Origin: Acidobacteriota bacterium
GTDB lineage: Bacteria > Acidobacteriota > Terriglobia > Bryobacterales > Bryobacteraceae
Direction of reading: 5' to 3'
Assembly (NCBI GenBank): GCA_023436715.1
Contig: JAEZIJ010000010.1
Coordinates: forward strand, 1 to 63,032
DNA length: 63,032 nucleotides
A program made the position numbers and the translations under genes. Shown piece after piece: positions 45,340-54,583 of this stretch; position 1 is the stretch's first letter, and each line of letters opens with the position of its first letter. The notes beneath the pieces were generated by a model that saw only the letters and a list, made by a program, of their open reading frames with translations, ran no database searches and was not told the DNA's origin.

Positions 45340-46740
45340 TTAGAGGGACCAGCCGGAGCGATAAGGCGGGTTGAGGTATTCGTTGGCTTGAGCGTCGTTT
45401 GAAAACCGCATGTTCTCAGCGTCCCAGCGCAGGACCTTTCCCGTTCGGCTCGCGATCACTCCGATCAAAGCGGTTTCCGCAATGAGCTTGGCGAACTCGA
45501 AATTGCAGTTCGCCGGCGGACCGCCTTTGGCCGCCGCGATCCACTCCTGGTAATGGCCGGTGGTGCGCGGGATCGTCTGGGGCGGAGGCGTGAAGTCCTT
45601 GTACTTCGCTTCGGGCAGCAGGGTGCGCTTCCGGCCGCCGCCGGCGCCATCGACCAGCAGCACTCCCTTGTCTCCTTCGAAGTAGGAGCCCTCGGCCGTA
45701 AGCGGGCTCGCATCGTCCAGGTCCGCCGGACGGGGCGGCTTCAGGCCGCCGTCGTACCAATGCAACCTTACCGGCGGCAGATCGCCGCGGGCGGGGAAGT
45801 TCCACGTGACGATTTCGGAAAGCACGAAAGTCTCGGGACACTTCACCTTCCGGACGCGCGTCCAATTTGCGTCCGCCTGGCCCACGGGCGCCGGCTCCTG
45901 GACGACGGTGGTGGTGGCGTGCACCCTTGTGGGGTAGGTCAGCTTGAGTGCTCGGAAGACCATGTGGAACGTGTGGAGAGCCATGTCGCCCAGGGCGCCG
46001 GTGCCGAAGTCGCACCAGCCGCGCCAGTTGAACGGATGGTATAGGCCGCTATATGGGCGCCGGGGAGCGGGACCGAGCCAAAGATCCCAGTCGAGGTTTG
46101 AAGGCACCTGAGGGGTTTCCGTGGGGCGCTGGATGAATTGCGGCCAGACCGGGCGGTCCGTCCACACATGAACCTCCCGCACAGGGCCGACCGCTCCGGA
46201 CTGAACCAGTTCCTCCACCGCGCATGCGCCCTCGGACGCGCAGCTCTGGGTACTCATTTGCGTGGCGACCTTCGCCTCGAGAGCTGCCTTCGATATATGG
46301 CGCGCCTCATAGACCGTACGCGTCATCGGCTTGGCGCAGTAAATGTGTTTCCCCAGCTTGATGGCGGCGCTGGCTACAACCGCGTGGGTGTGATCGGGCG
46401 TGCCGATGACGACTGCATCGATCCCCTTTTCTTTTTCGAGCATCACCCGGAAATCACGGTACGTGGCCGCCTTCGGATAGCGAGCGAAAGTCTTCGCCGC
46501 GAACTGGAAATCCACATCGGCCAGGGCTACGATATTCTCGCTTTCGCAGGCCTGGAGGTAGTTGCCTCCCATGGCGCCGACGCCGACCCCGGCTATGTTG
46601 AGTTTGTCGCTGGGTGCAGTGTACCCGGTTCCCCCGAGAACGTGGCGGGGAAGAATCGTGAATGCCGCAACGGCCGTGCCGGCAGCAGGGAGGAAGTCTC
46701 GCCGCGACATGCCGCTCCCTTTTGAATCATCCGTTTTCAT
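45340..46740 (-). CDS. Tat-exported Gfo/Idh/MocA-family oxidoreductase
   Basis: 466 aa from ATG 46740, with GGAAGG upstream. Tat signal 'SRRDFLPAAGTAVAAFTILP'. The N-terminal Rossmann domain has 'AGVGVGAMGGNYLQA', 'VIGTPDHTHAVVA' and the catalytic-Lys segment 'CAKPMTR' (normally EKP). The C-terminal alpha/beta domain has 'DWDLWLGPAP', 'WRGWCDFGTGALGDMALH' and a tail 'EYLNPPYRSGW'. This exported subgroup of glycoside or sugar oxidoreductases is common in Acidobacteria and Planctomycetes. Third gene of a set with an exported TIM-barrel protein and a 3-keto-disaccharide hydrolase, suggesting oxidation of a sugar to a 3-keto form or the reverse. Confidence 0.88.
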   Translation of the reverse strand: MKTDDSKGSGMSRRDFLPAAGTAVAAFTILPRHVLGGTGYTAPSDKLNIAGVGVGAMGGNYLQACESENIVALADVDFQFAAKTFARYPKAATYRDFRVMLEKEKGIDAVVIGTPDHTHAVVASAAIKLGKHIYCAKPMTRTVYEARHISKAALEAKVATQMSTQSCASEGACAVEELVQSGAVGPVREVHVWTDRPVWPQFIQRPTETPQVPSNLDWDLWLGPAPRRPYSGLYHPFNWRGWCDFGTGALGDMALHTFHMVFRALKLTYPTRVHATTTVVQEPAPVGQADANWTRVRKVKCPETFVLSEIVTWNFPARGDLPPVRLHWYDGGLKPPRPADLDDASPLTAEGSYFEGDKGVLLVDGAGGGRKRTLLPEAKYKDFTPPPQTIPRTTGHYQEWIAAAKGGPPANCNFEFAKLIAETALIGVIASRTGKVLRWDAENMRFSNDAQANEYLNPPYRSGWSL

Positions 46741-46802
46741 GGGGCCTTCCTTGCCGATCGGGAAACCGCTCCCTCGCGGTCGCCGCTCGGTTTCGTGCGT
46801 TC

Positions 46803-47537
46803 CTAATCCGGCAACTCTTTTACCGCGACGATGCGCCAGCGCCAGAAGCCTGCGTCGACAAAGCGAGGTGTCTTCTCGTCGCTGAAGTGCATCTGGAGGG
46901 CGATCATCCCGCTTTCGGCGCCGTCGATTGCGTGGTTGGCGGTGTCCGTGAAATCGGTGATCTGCTCGCCGTTGATCCACACTTTGATGTGCGGGACGCT
47001 TCCCTCGATGCGCGCGCGGATGGAGTTCCACTCCTCCCGCTTCCACACCCGCTGCCAGGCCTCGTTGCGCTTGCGCGCCTCGGCCGCGCGTTCCTCCGCC
47101 GTCATGTTCGCCGCGCGAGGGGGACGCGGGCCGCCGACTCCTTGCAGCCCTTCTCCGTAGATGCCGCCCATATTGCCGCCGGGAAGATAGTCCAGCATGA
47201 CCTGATACGCCTGGCCGGCCTCCGTGGAACGCAGGAACAGGCCGCCGTCACAACCCCAGTCGGGCTTGATCTCCATGTAGATTTCCACGTTCTTGTACTT
47301 CTTGTCGGTAACCAGGATGCCGCCTTTGCCGCGCGGGTTCTGGGTCCCGACGAGGACGCCGTGTACGACGCGAAACTCAGGTGTGGTGCCGTGGTGGCTG
47401 GTCCGGCTGATGTGCCAGCCGGTGAGGTCCTTGCCGTTGAAAATCGGCGTGAATCCTTCGGGCACTTTGCCCAACTGGCCGCAAAGCTGAGACGCGGCCG
47501 CGATCATCAATACCGCTGCTGAAGTGGATAAGCGCAT
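46803..47537 (-). CDS. Exported DUF1080 protein (3-keto-disaccharide hydrolase-like)
   Basis: 244 aa; AGGAGA precedes the ATG. Signal peptide 1-20 (LSTSAAVLMIAAASQLCGQ). The DUF1080 signature 'GFTPIFNGKDLTGWH' is at ~28-42, then 'NVEIYMEIKP', 'GGLFLRS', 'WNSIRARIEG' and 'GMIALQMHF', a jelly-roll concanavalin-like fold. Members hydrolyse 3-keto glycosides made by neighbouring Gfo/Idh/MocA enzymes. Lies 62 bases upstream of such a gene and 10 bases downstream of the TIM-barrel gene, fitting one operon. Confidence 0.88.
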   Translation of the reverse strand: MRLSTSAAVLMIAAASQLCGQLGKVPEGFTPIFNGKDLTGWHISRTSHHGTTPEFRVVHGVLVGTQNPRGKGGILVTDKKYKNVEIYMEIKPDWGCDGGLFLRSTEAGQAYQVMLDYLPGGNMGGIYGEGLQGVGGPRPPRAANMTAEERAAEARKRNEAWQRVWKREEWNSIRARIEGSVPHIKVWINGEQITDFTDTANHAIDGAESGMIALQMHFSDEKTPRFVDAGFWRWRIVAVKELPD

Positions 47538-47547
47538 ACCTGCTCTC

Positions 47548-48474
47548 CTAGGCGCCGTACCGCGTCGTCCAGTAGGCGTTCTCCTTCACCTCGTCCTTAA
47601 TACGCGGGAACATTCCCACGCAAACGAAATCGGTCGGCTTGATGCTCTGAAATGCCACCTTGAACGCTTCCTCCGGTTTCGACACGCGTCCGGCTGCCAG
47701 TATCTTGAATGCGAAACACGGCTTGCTGATCTGCCGGAAGACCTTATACATGCGTGGCGGGTCGTCCTGGAGGTAGGTCTCGCTCGGTATCTCGGGAAGG
47801 TGGCCACCGAGATAATTGCGAAGCTCCTCCGACGTGCGCCGGCGGTTGTACACGCAGCCGGCGTAGAAGTCCACGTCCCAGTTCTTTTCCACCACTGCCT
47901 CGAGGGCTTCAGGGATGTGGCTTCCAACGCCCACCATCACGCCCAGATCGCGCATCTTCTTGCAGTATTCACCGATGGTGTCAAGCTCGCCGTCCTGAAA
48001 TGCGGTGTCGGTCCGCTCTCCCTGGACCCACACCGCCATGGGCTTGACCGCCTTGATCATCTCCGTGGGGTCCGGTGCAGAGCCCTGACAAACCAGGTGC
48101 ATCTTGCCGCCGCCGGCCAGGTATTGCTCCCAGTCGGATTGTGCGCGGCCCATATGCACGTAGTTGTAAGCATTGATGCCGTACTTCTCGCACTGCCGGA
48201 GGACCTCGACCACCCGCGGCGCGGTGTACCAGTCCCTCATTATGGTGTCGTAGGTCCTGTTGAAATGAGCGAAGCCGTAGAACGGGTTGACGCCCAGAAC
48301 GAGCCGGCTGAGTTCTACTTTGCCGAACTTTATTTTCGGCACCTTGATTTCCGAGTCCGGCACCGAGGCGGGCGATTGCCTGCGTGCCTGTGCTGCGAGC
48401 GGGGGTGTAGCTGCAGTGAGTCCGGCGGCGACGCCAGCCGCGGCCTGTATGAAATCTCTTCGTGTGTTCGACAT
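47548..48474 (-). CDS. Tat-exported TIM-barrel protein, aldo/keto-reductase-like
   Basis: 308 aa; the start at 48474 is chosen because it gives a GGAG ribosome-binding site and a twin-Arg signal ('NTRRDFIQAAAGVAAGLTA'). The mature part begins 'KFGKVELSRLVLGVNPFYG', typical of aldo/keto-reductase-type barrels, with 'YGINAYNYVHMG' and 'LGVMVGVGSHIPEAL'. I do not recognise a defined substrate. First gene of the three-gene exported sugar set, so a carbohydrate-derived ligand is likely. Confidence 0.8.
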   Translation of the reverse strand: MSNTRRDFIQAAAGVAAGLTAATPPLAAQARRQSPASVPDSEIKVPKIKFGKVELSRLVLGVNPFYGFAHFNRTYDTIMRDWYTAPRVVEVLRQCEKYGINAYNYVHMGRAQSDWEQYLAGGGKMHLVCQGSAPDPTEMIKAVKPMAVWVQGERTDTAFQDGELDTIGEYCKKMRDLGVMVGVGSHIPEALEAVVEKNWDVDFYAGCVYNRRRTSEELRNYLGGHLPEIPSETYLQDDPPRMYKVFRQISKPCFAFKILAAGRVSKPEEAFKVAFQSIKPTDFVCVGMFPRIKDEVKENAYWTTRYGA

Positions 48475-48673
48475 TGGCGAGTCTCCGTTTCGCACTGGCA
48501 AATTTTCAGGCCTCCAAATCCGTGCTGAACCTGGCCAGAGTGTAGCATAGCAGTTGCGCCACTCCAGTTTAGCCGTGAGTGTCTTCAAAATGGCTTGACA
48601 CGTCGCCACATTCTTTCACGGCCGCTTACGTTCCGTGCCGCCAAGGTGACGGATGTGGAGTGAGGGGACGTCG

Positions 48674-49390
48674 ATGCGCAACTCGCATGCGGCATTCCAC
48701 GCCTCGACAGATTGCAGCCGCCGCATTCGACTACTCCAGTACTGCGTTGGAATCTTATTCGCCTTTTCAATGCTCGAGCTGGCCTTTTTGGGCCGCATGA
48801 TGTTCGGTGATTCATCAAACGCGCGAGCTGAATTGTTTCAACCCGTCGTACGGACGCGTGCATTGCTGATTGAGGATGTGAAAGGACGCGTGCGGATTGT
48901 GCTGGGTGCTCCGTTTCCAAAGGTCTCGGAACGAAAGAGGCAGGACTCCGGCACGCGGGCCCTTGTGTTCCTGGATGAGCACGGGAATGACCGTCTGACG
49001 GTTGGCGAAGAGACCGACCCCCAAGTCGCCGGGCATGGGATTGTCAAGCGGATGTCGCAGGGTTTTGGAGTCACGATTCACGATCAGGCAGGCAACGAGC
49101 GGGGTGGTTTGGGCTGGCTTGCTTCCGGGCGCGCCATTATTTCACTGGATCGCCCGGATCAGGATGGGTGGTCTGCATACGTGGATGATAAAACGGCACC
49201 TACTGTCTCCGGAAAAAACACCACTGGCGTCCTGATCGGGACGCGGGACAAATCGTCTTTTGTTTATCTAAAGGACACGGCGGATAACACCAGGGCGCTT
49301 CTCAAGGTGGAGGGCGTTGCGCCACCATCATTCACCGTGTTCCAGGATCTGGCCAAACCTCCCCGGCAGCTCATTGGTTCACGACCATAG
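48674..49390 (+). CDS. Membrane-anchored protein of unknown function
   Basis: 238 aa from ATG 48674, preceded by GAGGGGA at the right distance (an in-frame ATG at 48653 is less well supported). One N-terminal membrane segment ('YCVGILFAFSMLELAFLG', about residues 20-37), then a beta-rich exported domain with repeated 'DxxGxxRxxLG' and 'DExGNDRLTVG' units, 'IHDQAGNERGGLGW' and 'SFVYLKDTADNTRALLKV'. These short repeats of about 35-40 residues look like a right-handed beta-helix or beta-solenoid. No named family was recognised. It converges on the sensor kinase at 49457. Confidence 0.7.
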   Translation: MRNSHAAFHASTDCSRRIRLLQYCVGILFAFSMLELAFLGRMMFGDSSNARAELFQPVVRTRALLIEDVKGRVRIVLGAPFPKVSERKRQDSGTRALVFLDEHGNDRLTVGEETDPQVAGHGIVKRMSQGFGVTIHDQAGNERGGLGWLASGRAIISLDRPDQDGWSAYVDDKTAPTVSGKNTTGVLIGTRDKSSFVYLKDTADNTRALLKVEGVAPPSFTVFQDLAKPPRQLIGSRP

Positions 49391-49456
49391 TTGATTCGTG
49401 GCCGCGCGAGATATCCAGTTCTCTCCGGCTTGGAGAATGAGCGCTGGTGCGCCTTT

Positions 49457-52400
49457 TCAGCGCTCTTCCGCTATCAGGCCCGGCGCGCCAAGCAAATCGC
49501 AAATCGCTTTCTCGACTTGCGAGGCGGTGTAGGGCTTTTGGATAAATGCGGCCCCGGGATACTCGGCGCAGAGCCGTCTCGCTTCGGACTCGCTGTAGCC
49601 GCTTGTGAGCAGGACCTTCATCTTCGGCTGCCGCGCTCTCAGTTCAGGCAGCAATTCGTTGGCGCCCATGAGCGGCATGACGACGTCGAGAATCGCAGCG
49701 TCGATATTGCCGTTCTCCCGGTCGCAGACGGCCAACGCTTCCCGTCCATCGGAAGCCTCGAGCACGCGATATTTGCGGCGGCGGGCGACCGCGACCAGAA
49801 ACTCCCTTACCGATTGCTCATCGTCGACAACAAGGATGGTGGAGCGCCCGGTTTCGTCCGGCTGATCCGCGCTCTGCGGAACGCACTCCGCAACAGGCAG
49901 AAGCACGCGGAACGTAGTGCCGCCGCCGGGAACGCTCTCCAGCGTGATCGCGCCATTTTGAGACCGTATGATGCCGGCCACCGCGGCGAGTCCCAGCCCC
50001 CGGCCGGTGAACTTCGTCGTAAAAAACGGGTCGAATATCTTGGATTTTGCTTCCTGGCCGATACCGCTCCCCGTGTCGCTTACCTCAACCGAAAGGTACC
50101 GCCCCGCGCTCGCCTGCTGTCCGATGGCATCGGCAAAGTTCCTCTCAATATCTGTAATCGCAGTGGCGATTGAGATCCTGCCCGGTTTACCTTCCCCGAT
50201 TGCTTCGCCCGCGTTGATGACGAGATTCATCAGGACCTGTTCGAACTGGCTGGGGTCCATCCTCACCCGGGGAAGGCGCTGCTGGAGATTCAGTGAGAGG
50301 GCAACGCTTTTTGGAATCGAGAATTGCATGAGATCGCTCATCTCGTTAACTGCTTGGGACACGTCGAGATCTCGCAGGATGAACTGCCCCTTGCCGGAGT
50401 AGGCAAGCAGTTGATGGGTGAGCTTCGCGGCCCGCTCGGCGCTGCGGATGACCTCCTTGATCCTCTGCGCCGGGCGGTGGCCAACCTCATCCAGGACCAT
50501 GCTGGCGTGGCCCATGATTCCAGTCAGCAGATTATTGAAATCGTGAGCTATGCCGCCCGCGAGGAAGCCAATGCTTTCGAGTTTCTGCGCCTGGAGCAGA
50601 GCATCCTCAGCGTGTTTGCGATCGGTGATGTCCTGAATCATCCCGACGGAGCGGACGATCTTGCCGTCGCCGTCTCTGATGTGCTCGCATTTCTGGTGGA
50701 CCCACCGGACTTCGCCGGCCGATTTCTGCAGTACGCGGTGGGTGATTTCGTACGACGGGCCGCCGTCCCGAACGGAACTCGAATAAGCGGCGTCCACAGC
50801 CGCCCGGTCCTCCGGATGAACGGCGTCGAGAAACACCTCATACGTTGCCGTGAACTCCCGCGGCTCCAATCCGACGATGCGGTAGACTTCGTCCGACCAG
50901 GACAGGCGGCCGGTGGCGAGATCCAACTCCCAACTGCCAAGATGTGCAATCTCCTGGGCCCGGCTGAGCCGGTTCTGGCTGTCCTTCAGCGAAGTCATCA
51001 ACGCTTCACGTTCGGTCAGGGCTCGGGCCAGCTTGATGTTGCTGTAGCTCAGCAGCGACAGCATGTGGCCCAGTTTCATCAGGAAAGCCATGCCCGCGTC
51101 CAAGCACTCCCGGGTCAGTCGCGGTACCTTTTCGAGTGCGGCGAGATACTCTCGCTCATTGAACCCGTATCGCTGTGCCTGCGATCGGAACAGCGCGTGA
51201 TCGACCGGGTCGTCGTCAAAGAAGAATTGCCCGGAAAACAGGTTGCCGACGTGGCGGCCGCCGATGGTGAGGGGTGTCGCGACGTCCCACATGTTGTTCT
51301 TGCATCTGTAGAGCCTGCACTCCCCTGCGGGCACGCTGGCCGAGAGTTGGGTGTCGCTTTCAATACAGTTGGCGCACGACTCGGGATGCACCCGATGGAA
51401 CTTCGTGCAGATTTCCTGCCATCCCACGCCGACCAAAACCGTGCCTTTCAGGTCGATGATGGCCATGGGGAGGTGCGTCACGGCGTAGAACTCTTCCAAC
51501 AGGGACTGAATGCCGGCTGAGTCGATGATGTCCGCCAGTTCTAAGGTCCCTATGTCCCCTTCCGGGGAGAGAATGGTATTGAGCTTGTGCTTGACGCGCC
51601 GCTCGCTCTCTCTCAGCGCCTGCTGCGCGCGCCGTTTCTCGGTGACGTCGCGAAAAACAAGCACTACGCCAGCCACTTCACCAACTCCGTCCCGAATGGG
51701 TGCAGCGCTGTCCTCGATAGGGATTTCACGCCCGTCGCGGGCAATCAGTGCGGTATTGTTCGCGAGCAGGACGGTCCGGCCTTCCCGGAGCACGCGGGCC
51801 ACTATGTCGTCGCCCTTCTCGCGCGTGGTTTCGCTGATGATCCGGAAAGCGTCCTGGGCGGGGCGCCCCAGCAGTTCCTGTTCCGTCCAGCCCATCAGGG
51901 CGGCCGCGATGGGATTGACAAAAACAACCCTGCCGGTGGTATCGGTCGCCAGCACCGCATCGCCGATGCTGGCGAGGGTTACACGGAGCCACTCCCGCTG
52001 CTGGCGGAGAGCCTGCTCCACGCGCTTGCGTTCGGAACTTTCGACTACCTGCCACTCGTTGCTCCGCTTCGTCAGCGCGAAGGTGTGGTTGCTGAGCACG
52101 TCCATAATCTCAGCGGCGCCGCACTTGGACAGGTTATAGGTGCAGAGCGCGATCACGCGGCGGCTTCCGATGACGTGGTTGACATTGTGCCAATCGGATT
52201 TCTCGAGCCAGAGCGTGTGACCCGTGAGCCGCAGGCCGTCGAAGCCGCGTTCCAATGCAGCATCGAGCTTGGCTGTCCAACCCTGGAGCACAGGGCCGGA
52301 AACGGGCATTTTTCCAGCGGTATACCACTGGCTGTAATCCACAATTTCGATCTGTTCATTGCGGAGGTAGTCTTCGAGATCGGGGAGTTCTTTTGCCAGG

Positions 52401-52585
52401 GCTTCCTTAGCCTCGTCCGCGTGGAGCGGCTCGGAAGTGACCCATATGCAGAATTCATTGTTCTCAAGTCCGGCCTTGAAGTAGGGGACCAGAATATCGA
52501 TCAGATCCTGTTTGTCCTGATAAAACTGGCAGAAATGCGTGCCCCATGGCACGTTGCCGACGATCTCGATTCCCGTGTGTCTCAT
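49457..52585 (-). CDS. Hybrid sensor kinase: MEDS-PAS-PocR-PAS-HisKA-HATPase-REC
   Basis: 1042 aa from ATG 52585 with a strong GGGAGG site (an ATG at 52612 is an alternative). The MEDS domain (~5-165, 'GTHFCQFYQDKQDLIDILVPYF', here shortened to the start, then 'DGLRLTGHTLWL') is followed by a PAS domain (~200-320) and a PocR-type ligand domain (~345-500) with the Cys set 'CANCIESD' and 'CRLYRCKNNMWD'. Then come a second PAS (~540-650), HisKA ('GGIAHDFNNLLTGIMGHASM') and HATPase. The C-terminal receiver has an intact Asp ('AAILDVVMPLM') and Lys ('FIQKPYT'). PocR domains bind small hydrocarbon-like ligands; MEDS is known from sensors of methanogens and methylotrophs. No cognate regulator is adjacent. 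Confidence 0.88.
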   Translation of the reverse strand: MRHTGIEIVGNVPWGTHFCQFYQDKQDLIDILVPYFKAGLENNEFCIWVTSEPLHADEAKEALAKELPDLEDYLRNEQIEIVDYSQWYTAGKMPVSGPVLQGWTAKLDAALERGFDGLRLTGHTLWLEKSDWHNVNHVIGSRRVIALCTYNLSKCGAAEIMDVLSNHTFALTKRSNEWQVVESSERKRVEQALRQQREWLRVTLASIGDAVLATDTTGRVVFVNPIAAALMGWTEQELLGRPAQDAFRIISETTREKGDDIVARVLREGRTVLLANNTALIARDGREIPIEDSAAPIRDGVGEVAGVVLVFRDVTEKRRAQQALRESERRVKHKLNTILSPEGDIGTLELADIIDSAGIQSLLEEFYAVTHLPMAIIDLKGTVLVGVGWQEICTKFHRVHPESCANCIESDTQLSASVPAGECRLYRCKNNMWDVATPLTIGGRHVGNLFSGQFFFDDDPVDHALFRSQAQRYGFNEREYLAALEKVPRLTRECLDAGMAFLMKLGHMLSLLSYSNIKLARALTEREALMTSLKDSQNRLSRAQEIAHLGSWELDLATGRLSWSDEVYRIVGLEPREFTATYEVFLDAVHPEDRAAVDAAYSSSVRDGGPSYEITHRVLQKSAGEVRWVHQKCEHIRDGDGKIVRSVGMIQDITDRKHAEDALLQAQKLESIGFLAGGIAHDFNNLLTGIMGHASMVLDEVGHRPAQRIKEVIRSAERAAKLTHQLLAYSGKGQFILRDLDVSQAVNEMSDLMQFSIPKSVALSLNLQQRLPRVRMDPSQFEQVLMNLVINAGEAIGEGKPGRISIATAITDIERNFADAIGQQASAGRYLSVEVSDTGSGIGQEAKSKIFDPFFTTKFTGRGLGLAAVAGIIRSQNGAITLESVPGGGTTFRVLLPVAECVPQSADQPDETGRSTILVVDDEQSVREFLVAVARRRKYRVLEASDGREALAVCDRENGNIDAAILDVVMPLMGANELLPELRARQPKMKVLLTSGYSESEARRLCAEYPGAAFIQKPYTASQVEKAICDLLGAPGLIAEER

Positions 52586-52729
52586 TTGAGCCTCCCGGCC
52601 CTTGCTCCCCATGCCGTTTGGGCTCCTGTGTGAACTGTTGTGTTCCTACCCAGTCTGGCAAAGGCCCAGCTATATAGCCAAAAGGCCATTATGCTCGATT
52701 TCTAGGTAGAAATGCCGGAAAAGGCGAGA

Positions 52730-53290
52730 TGTGGGTTCGCGCGCTCTCGCTGCTGGGTCAGCGGCTCGGCAGGGGCTGAAGCCCGTGGTCTGCCAGCGTT
52801 TTGCGGCACGGCTGAAGCCGTGCCCTGATACAAAGCTCATGTTCGAGTTGCCGTCGTTGCCACACTTCAGCCGGGAATGTGCGGAAAAGACGAGGGTTCT
52901 CGCCCCTTGGTCAGCTGCCGGCGGGGCTGAAGCCCCTGGTTTGGCAGCATTTTGCGGCGAGCGGCTCGTATCAGGCGCACGGCTTCAGGCGGGAACGTGC
53001 GGGAAAGACGAGGGTTCTCGCCCCTGAGTCAGCTGCCGGCAGGGGCTGAAGCCCGTGGTTTGCCAGCGTTTTGCGGCACGGCTGAAGCCGTGCCCTGATA
53101 CAAAGCTCATGTTCGAGTTGCCGTCGTTGCCACGATCAATCAACGAGCGGGAACGTGCGGGAAAGACGAGGGCTCTCGCCCTTGGGTCAGCGGGCGGCAG
53201 GGGCTGAAGCCCGTGGTTTGGTAGCGTTTTGCGGCACGGCTGAAGCCGTGCCCTGATACAAGGCCCAAACCACAAGCGAGGCCCAGCGCG
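52730..53290. repeat. Composite repeat tract (two ~275-base copies of two sub-units)
   Basis: Four units begin with GTCAGC at about 52755, 52909, 53027 and 53185. Each has 'AGGGGCTGAAGCCC', then 'GTTTTGCGGCACGGCTGAAG' and 'CCGTGCCCTGATACAA' (the second unit is degenerate). Units 1 and 3 share the linker 'AAGCTCATGTTCGAGTTGCC' (52832 and 53104), so the whole looks like a duplicated pair. No gene. A fifth unit lies at 59371-59460. The tract ends just before the permease stop and may stop read-through from either side. Confidence 0.85.
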
Positions 53291-53293
53291 AAG

Positions 53294-54583
53294 CTACTCG
53301 TATCGCAATGCCTCGATCGGATCGATGCGCGCGGCCTTCATAGCTGGATAAATACCGAACACGACTCCGACGAGCGCCGAGACTGCGAAGGCGACCACGA
53401 CTGAAGCCGTCGTCACGATGGTCTTCCACTCGGCAACCTGCGCAATGGACCACGACAGGAATACGCCGAAAGCCACGCCGAGCAGCCCTCCGAACACCGA
53501 GATCATCACGGATTCAGTCAGGAATTGACGCACAATATCGATGCGCCGGGCGCCCATCGCGCGGCGGATGCCGATCTCGCGGGTGCGCTCCATCACCGTC
53601 GCGAGCACGATGTTCATGATGCCGATGCCGCCGACCAGCAGCGAGATCGCGGCGATCGTCACCATCACGTAGGTGAAGAGAGTTTGCGTGCGCTTTTGTT
53701 GAGCGAGCAGCGCGGCGGGAATCGTGACCACGAAGTCCTCCGCTTCCCGGTGCGTCGAGGCAAGGATTGCGTTCACGATCTGCGCGACAGCGATACTGTC
53801 CGCCCCCAGCTTGAGTCGCATATCCACGCCATCAAGTTCATCCTTGAGATAGGCGGAGGCGTCCCAGAACCGGTAGCGGAAGGTGTTGACCGGGATGAAA
53901 ATCGCGTTATTGCGGTCGATCGCGCGCCCGCCGCCGCCCGGGTCCGCCACCTGCTCGGCGAGCACGCCGACGACGCGCATCCAGGTGTCGTTCACCTTCA
54001 CGTATTTACCCGCGGCCGGTTCGTAACCGAGCATGGCGATCTTTGCGTTCAGCCCGAGTGCGCACACCGAAGCGCTGGCTTCGTTGTCCTTGTCGCTGAT
54101 GAAGCGGCCCTCAATCGGGTGGAGATCGTGAATGGTCTGGTAGGACGCGCGGACGCCGAACATGTCCGGTATCGTCCCCGCCGGTTTGGGCAGAACGCGC
54201 GCGGGGTGCAGAAAGCGGCGGGGAGAGAGCATTTCCAGAGCGTCGATGTTGGATTCGAGGACGCGAACGTCGCGTTCGGTCAGCCCCGGCGAAACGCGCC
54301 GGCGCTGCTGGAGTTCTTCGCGGGTGGTGGCCGGACGGGAATCAATAAGAATGTTCCGGACCCCGAGCCGCTCAATGAACTGGAGCGATTGCTCGCGGGC
54401 CCCCGCGCCGATGGACAACATGCCGATGACGGAGCCGACGCCGAACACGATGCCCAGGGTCGTCAGGAGCGTCCGCGTCTTCTGAGCGCGCAGGTTGCGG
54501 AGCGACTCGGCCAGGTCATTCAACACCCTGGAAACCGAGAGCATTCCGCGGCGTTTTGCGGGCGGGCGCACTGCCGTTGTCAT
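53294..54583 (-). CDS. MacB-type ABC transporter permease (no ATPase domain)
   Basis: 429 aa from ATG 54583, with GGAGGA upstream. One N-terminal membrane helix ('TRTLLTTLGIVFGVGSVIGM'), a large periplasmic MacB_PCD domain (~60-280) and a C-terminal FtsX domain with three helices ('VMVTIAAISLLVGGIGIMN', 'ESVMISVFGGLLGVAFGVFL' and a last helix before 'YPAMKAARIDPIEALRYE'). The 'MERTREIGIRRAMGA' segment is the coupling region that contacts an ATPase. In E. coli MacB the ATPase is fused; here it is absent and no gene for it is nearby. Last gene of a four-gene operon, with an ATGA overlap with the adaptor upstream. Confidence 0.9.
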   Translation of the reverse strand: MTTAVRPPAKRRGMLSVSRVLNDLAESLRNLRAQKTRTLLTTLGIVFGVGSVIGMLSIGAGAREQSLQFIERLGVRNILIDSRPATTREELQQRRRVSPGLTERDVRVLESNIDALEMLSPRRFLHPARVLPKPAGTIPDMFGVRASYQTIHDLHPIEGRFISDKDNEASASVCALGLNAKIAMLGYEPAAGKYVKVNDTWMRVVGVLAEQVADPGGGGRAIDRNNAIFIPVNTFRYRFWDASAYLKDELDGVDMRLKLGADSIAVAQIVNAILASTHREAEDFVVTIPAALLAQQKRTQTLFTYVMVTIAAISLLVGGIGIMNIVLATVMERTREIGIRRAMGARRIDIVRQFLTESVMISVFGGLLGVAFGVFLSWSIAQVAEWKTIVTTASVVVAFAVSALVGVVFGIYPAMKAARIDPIEALRYE

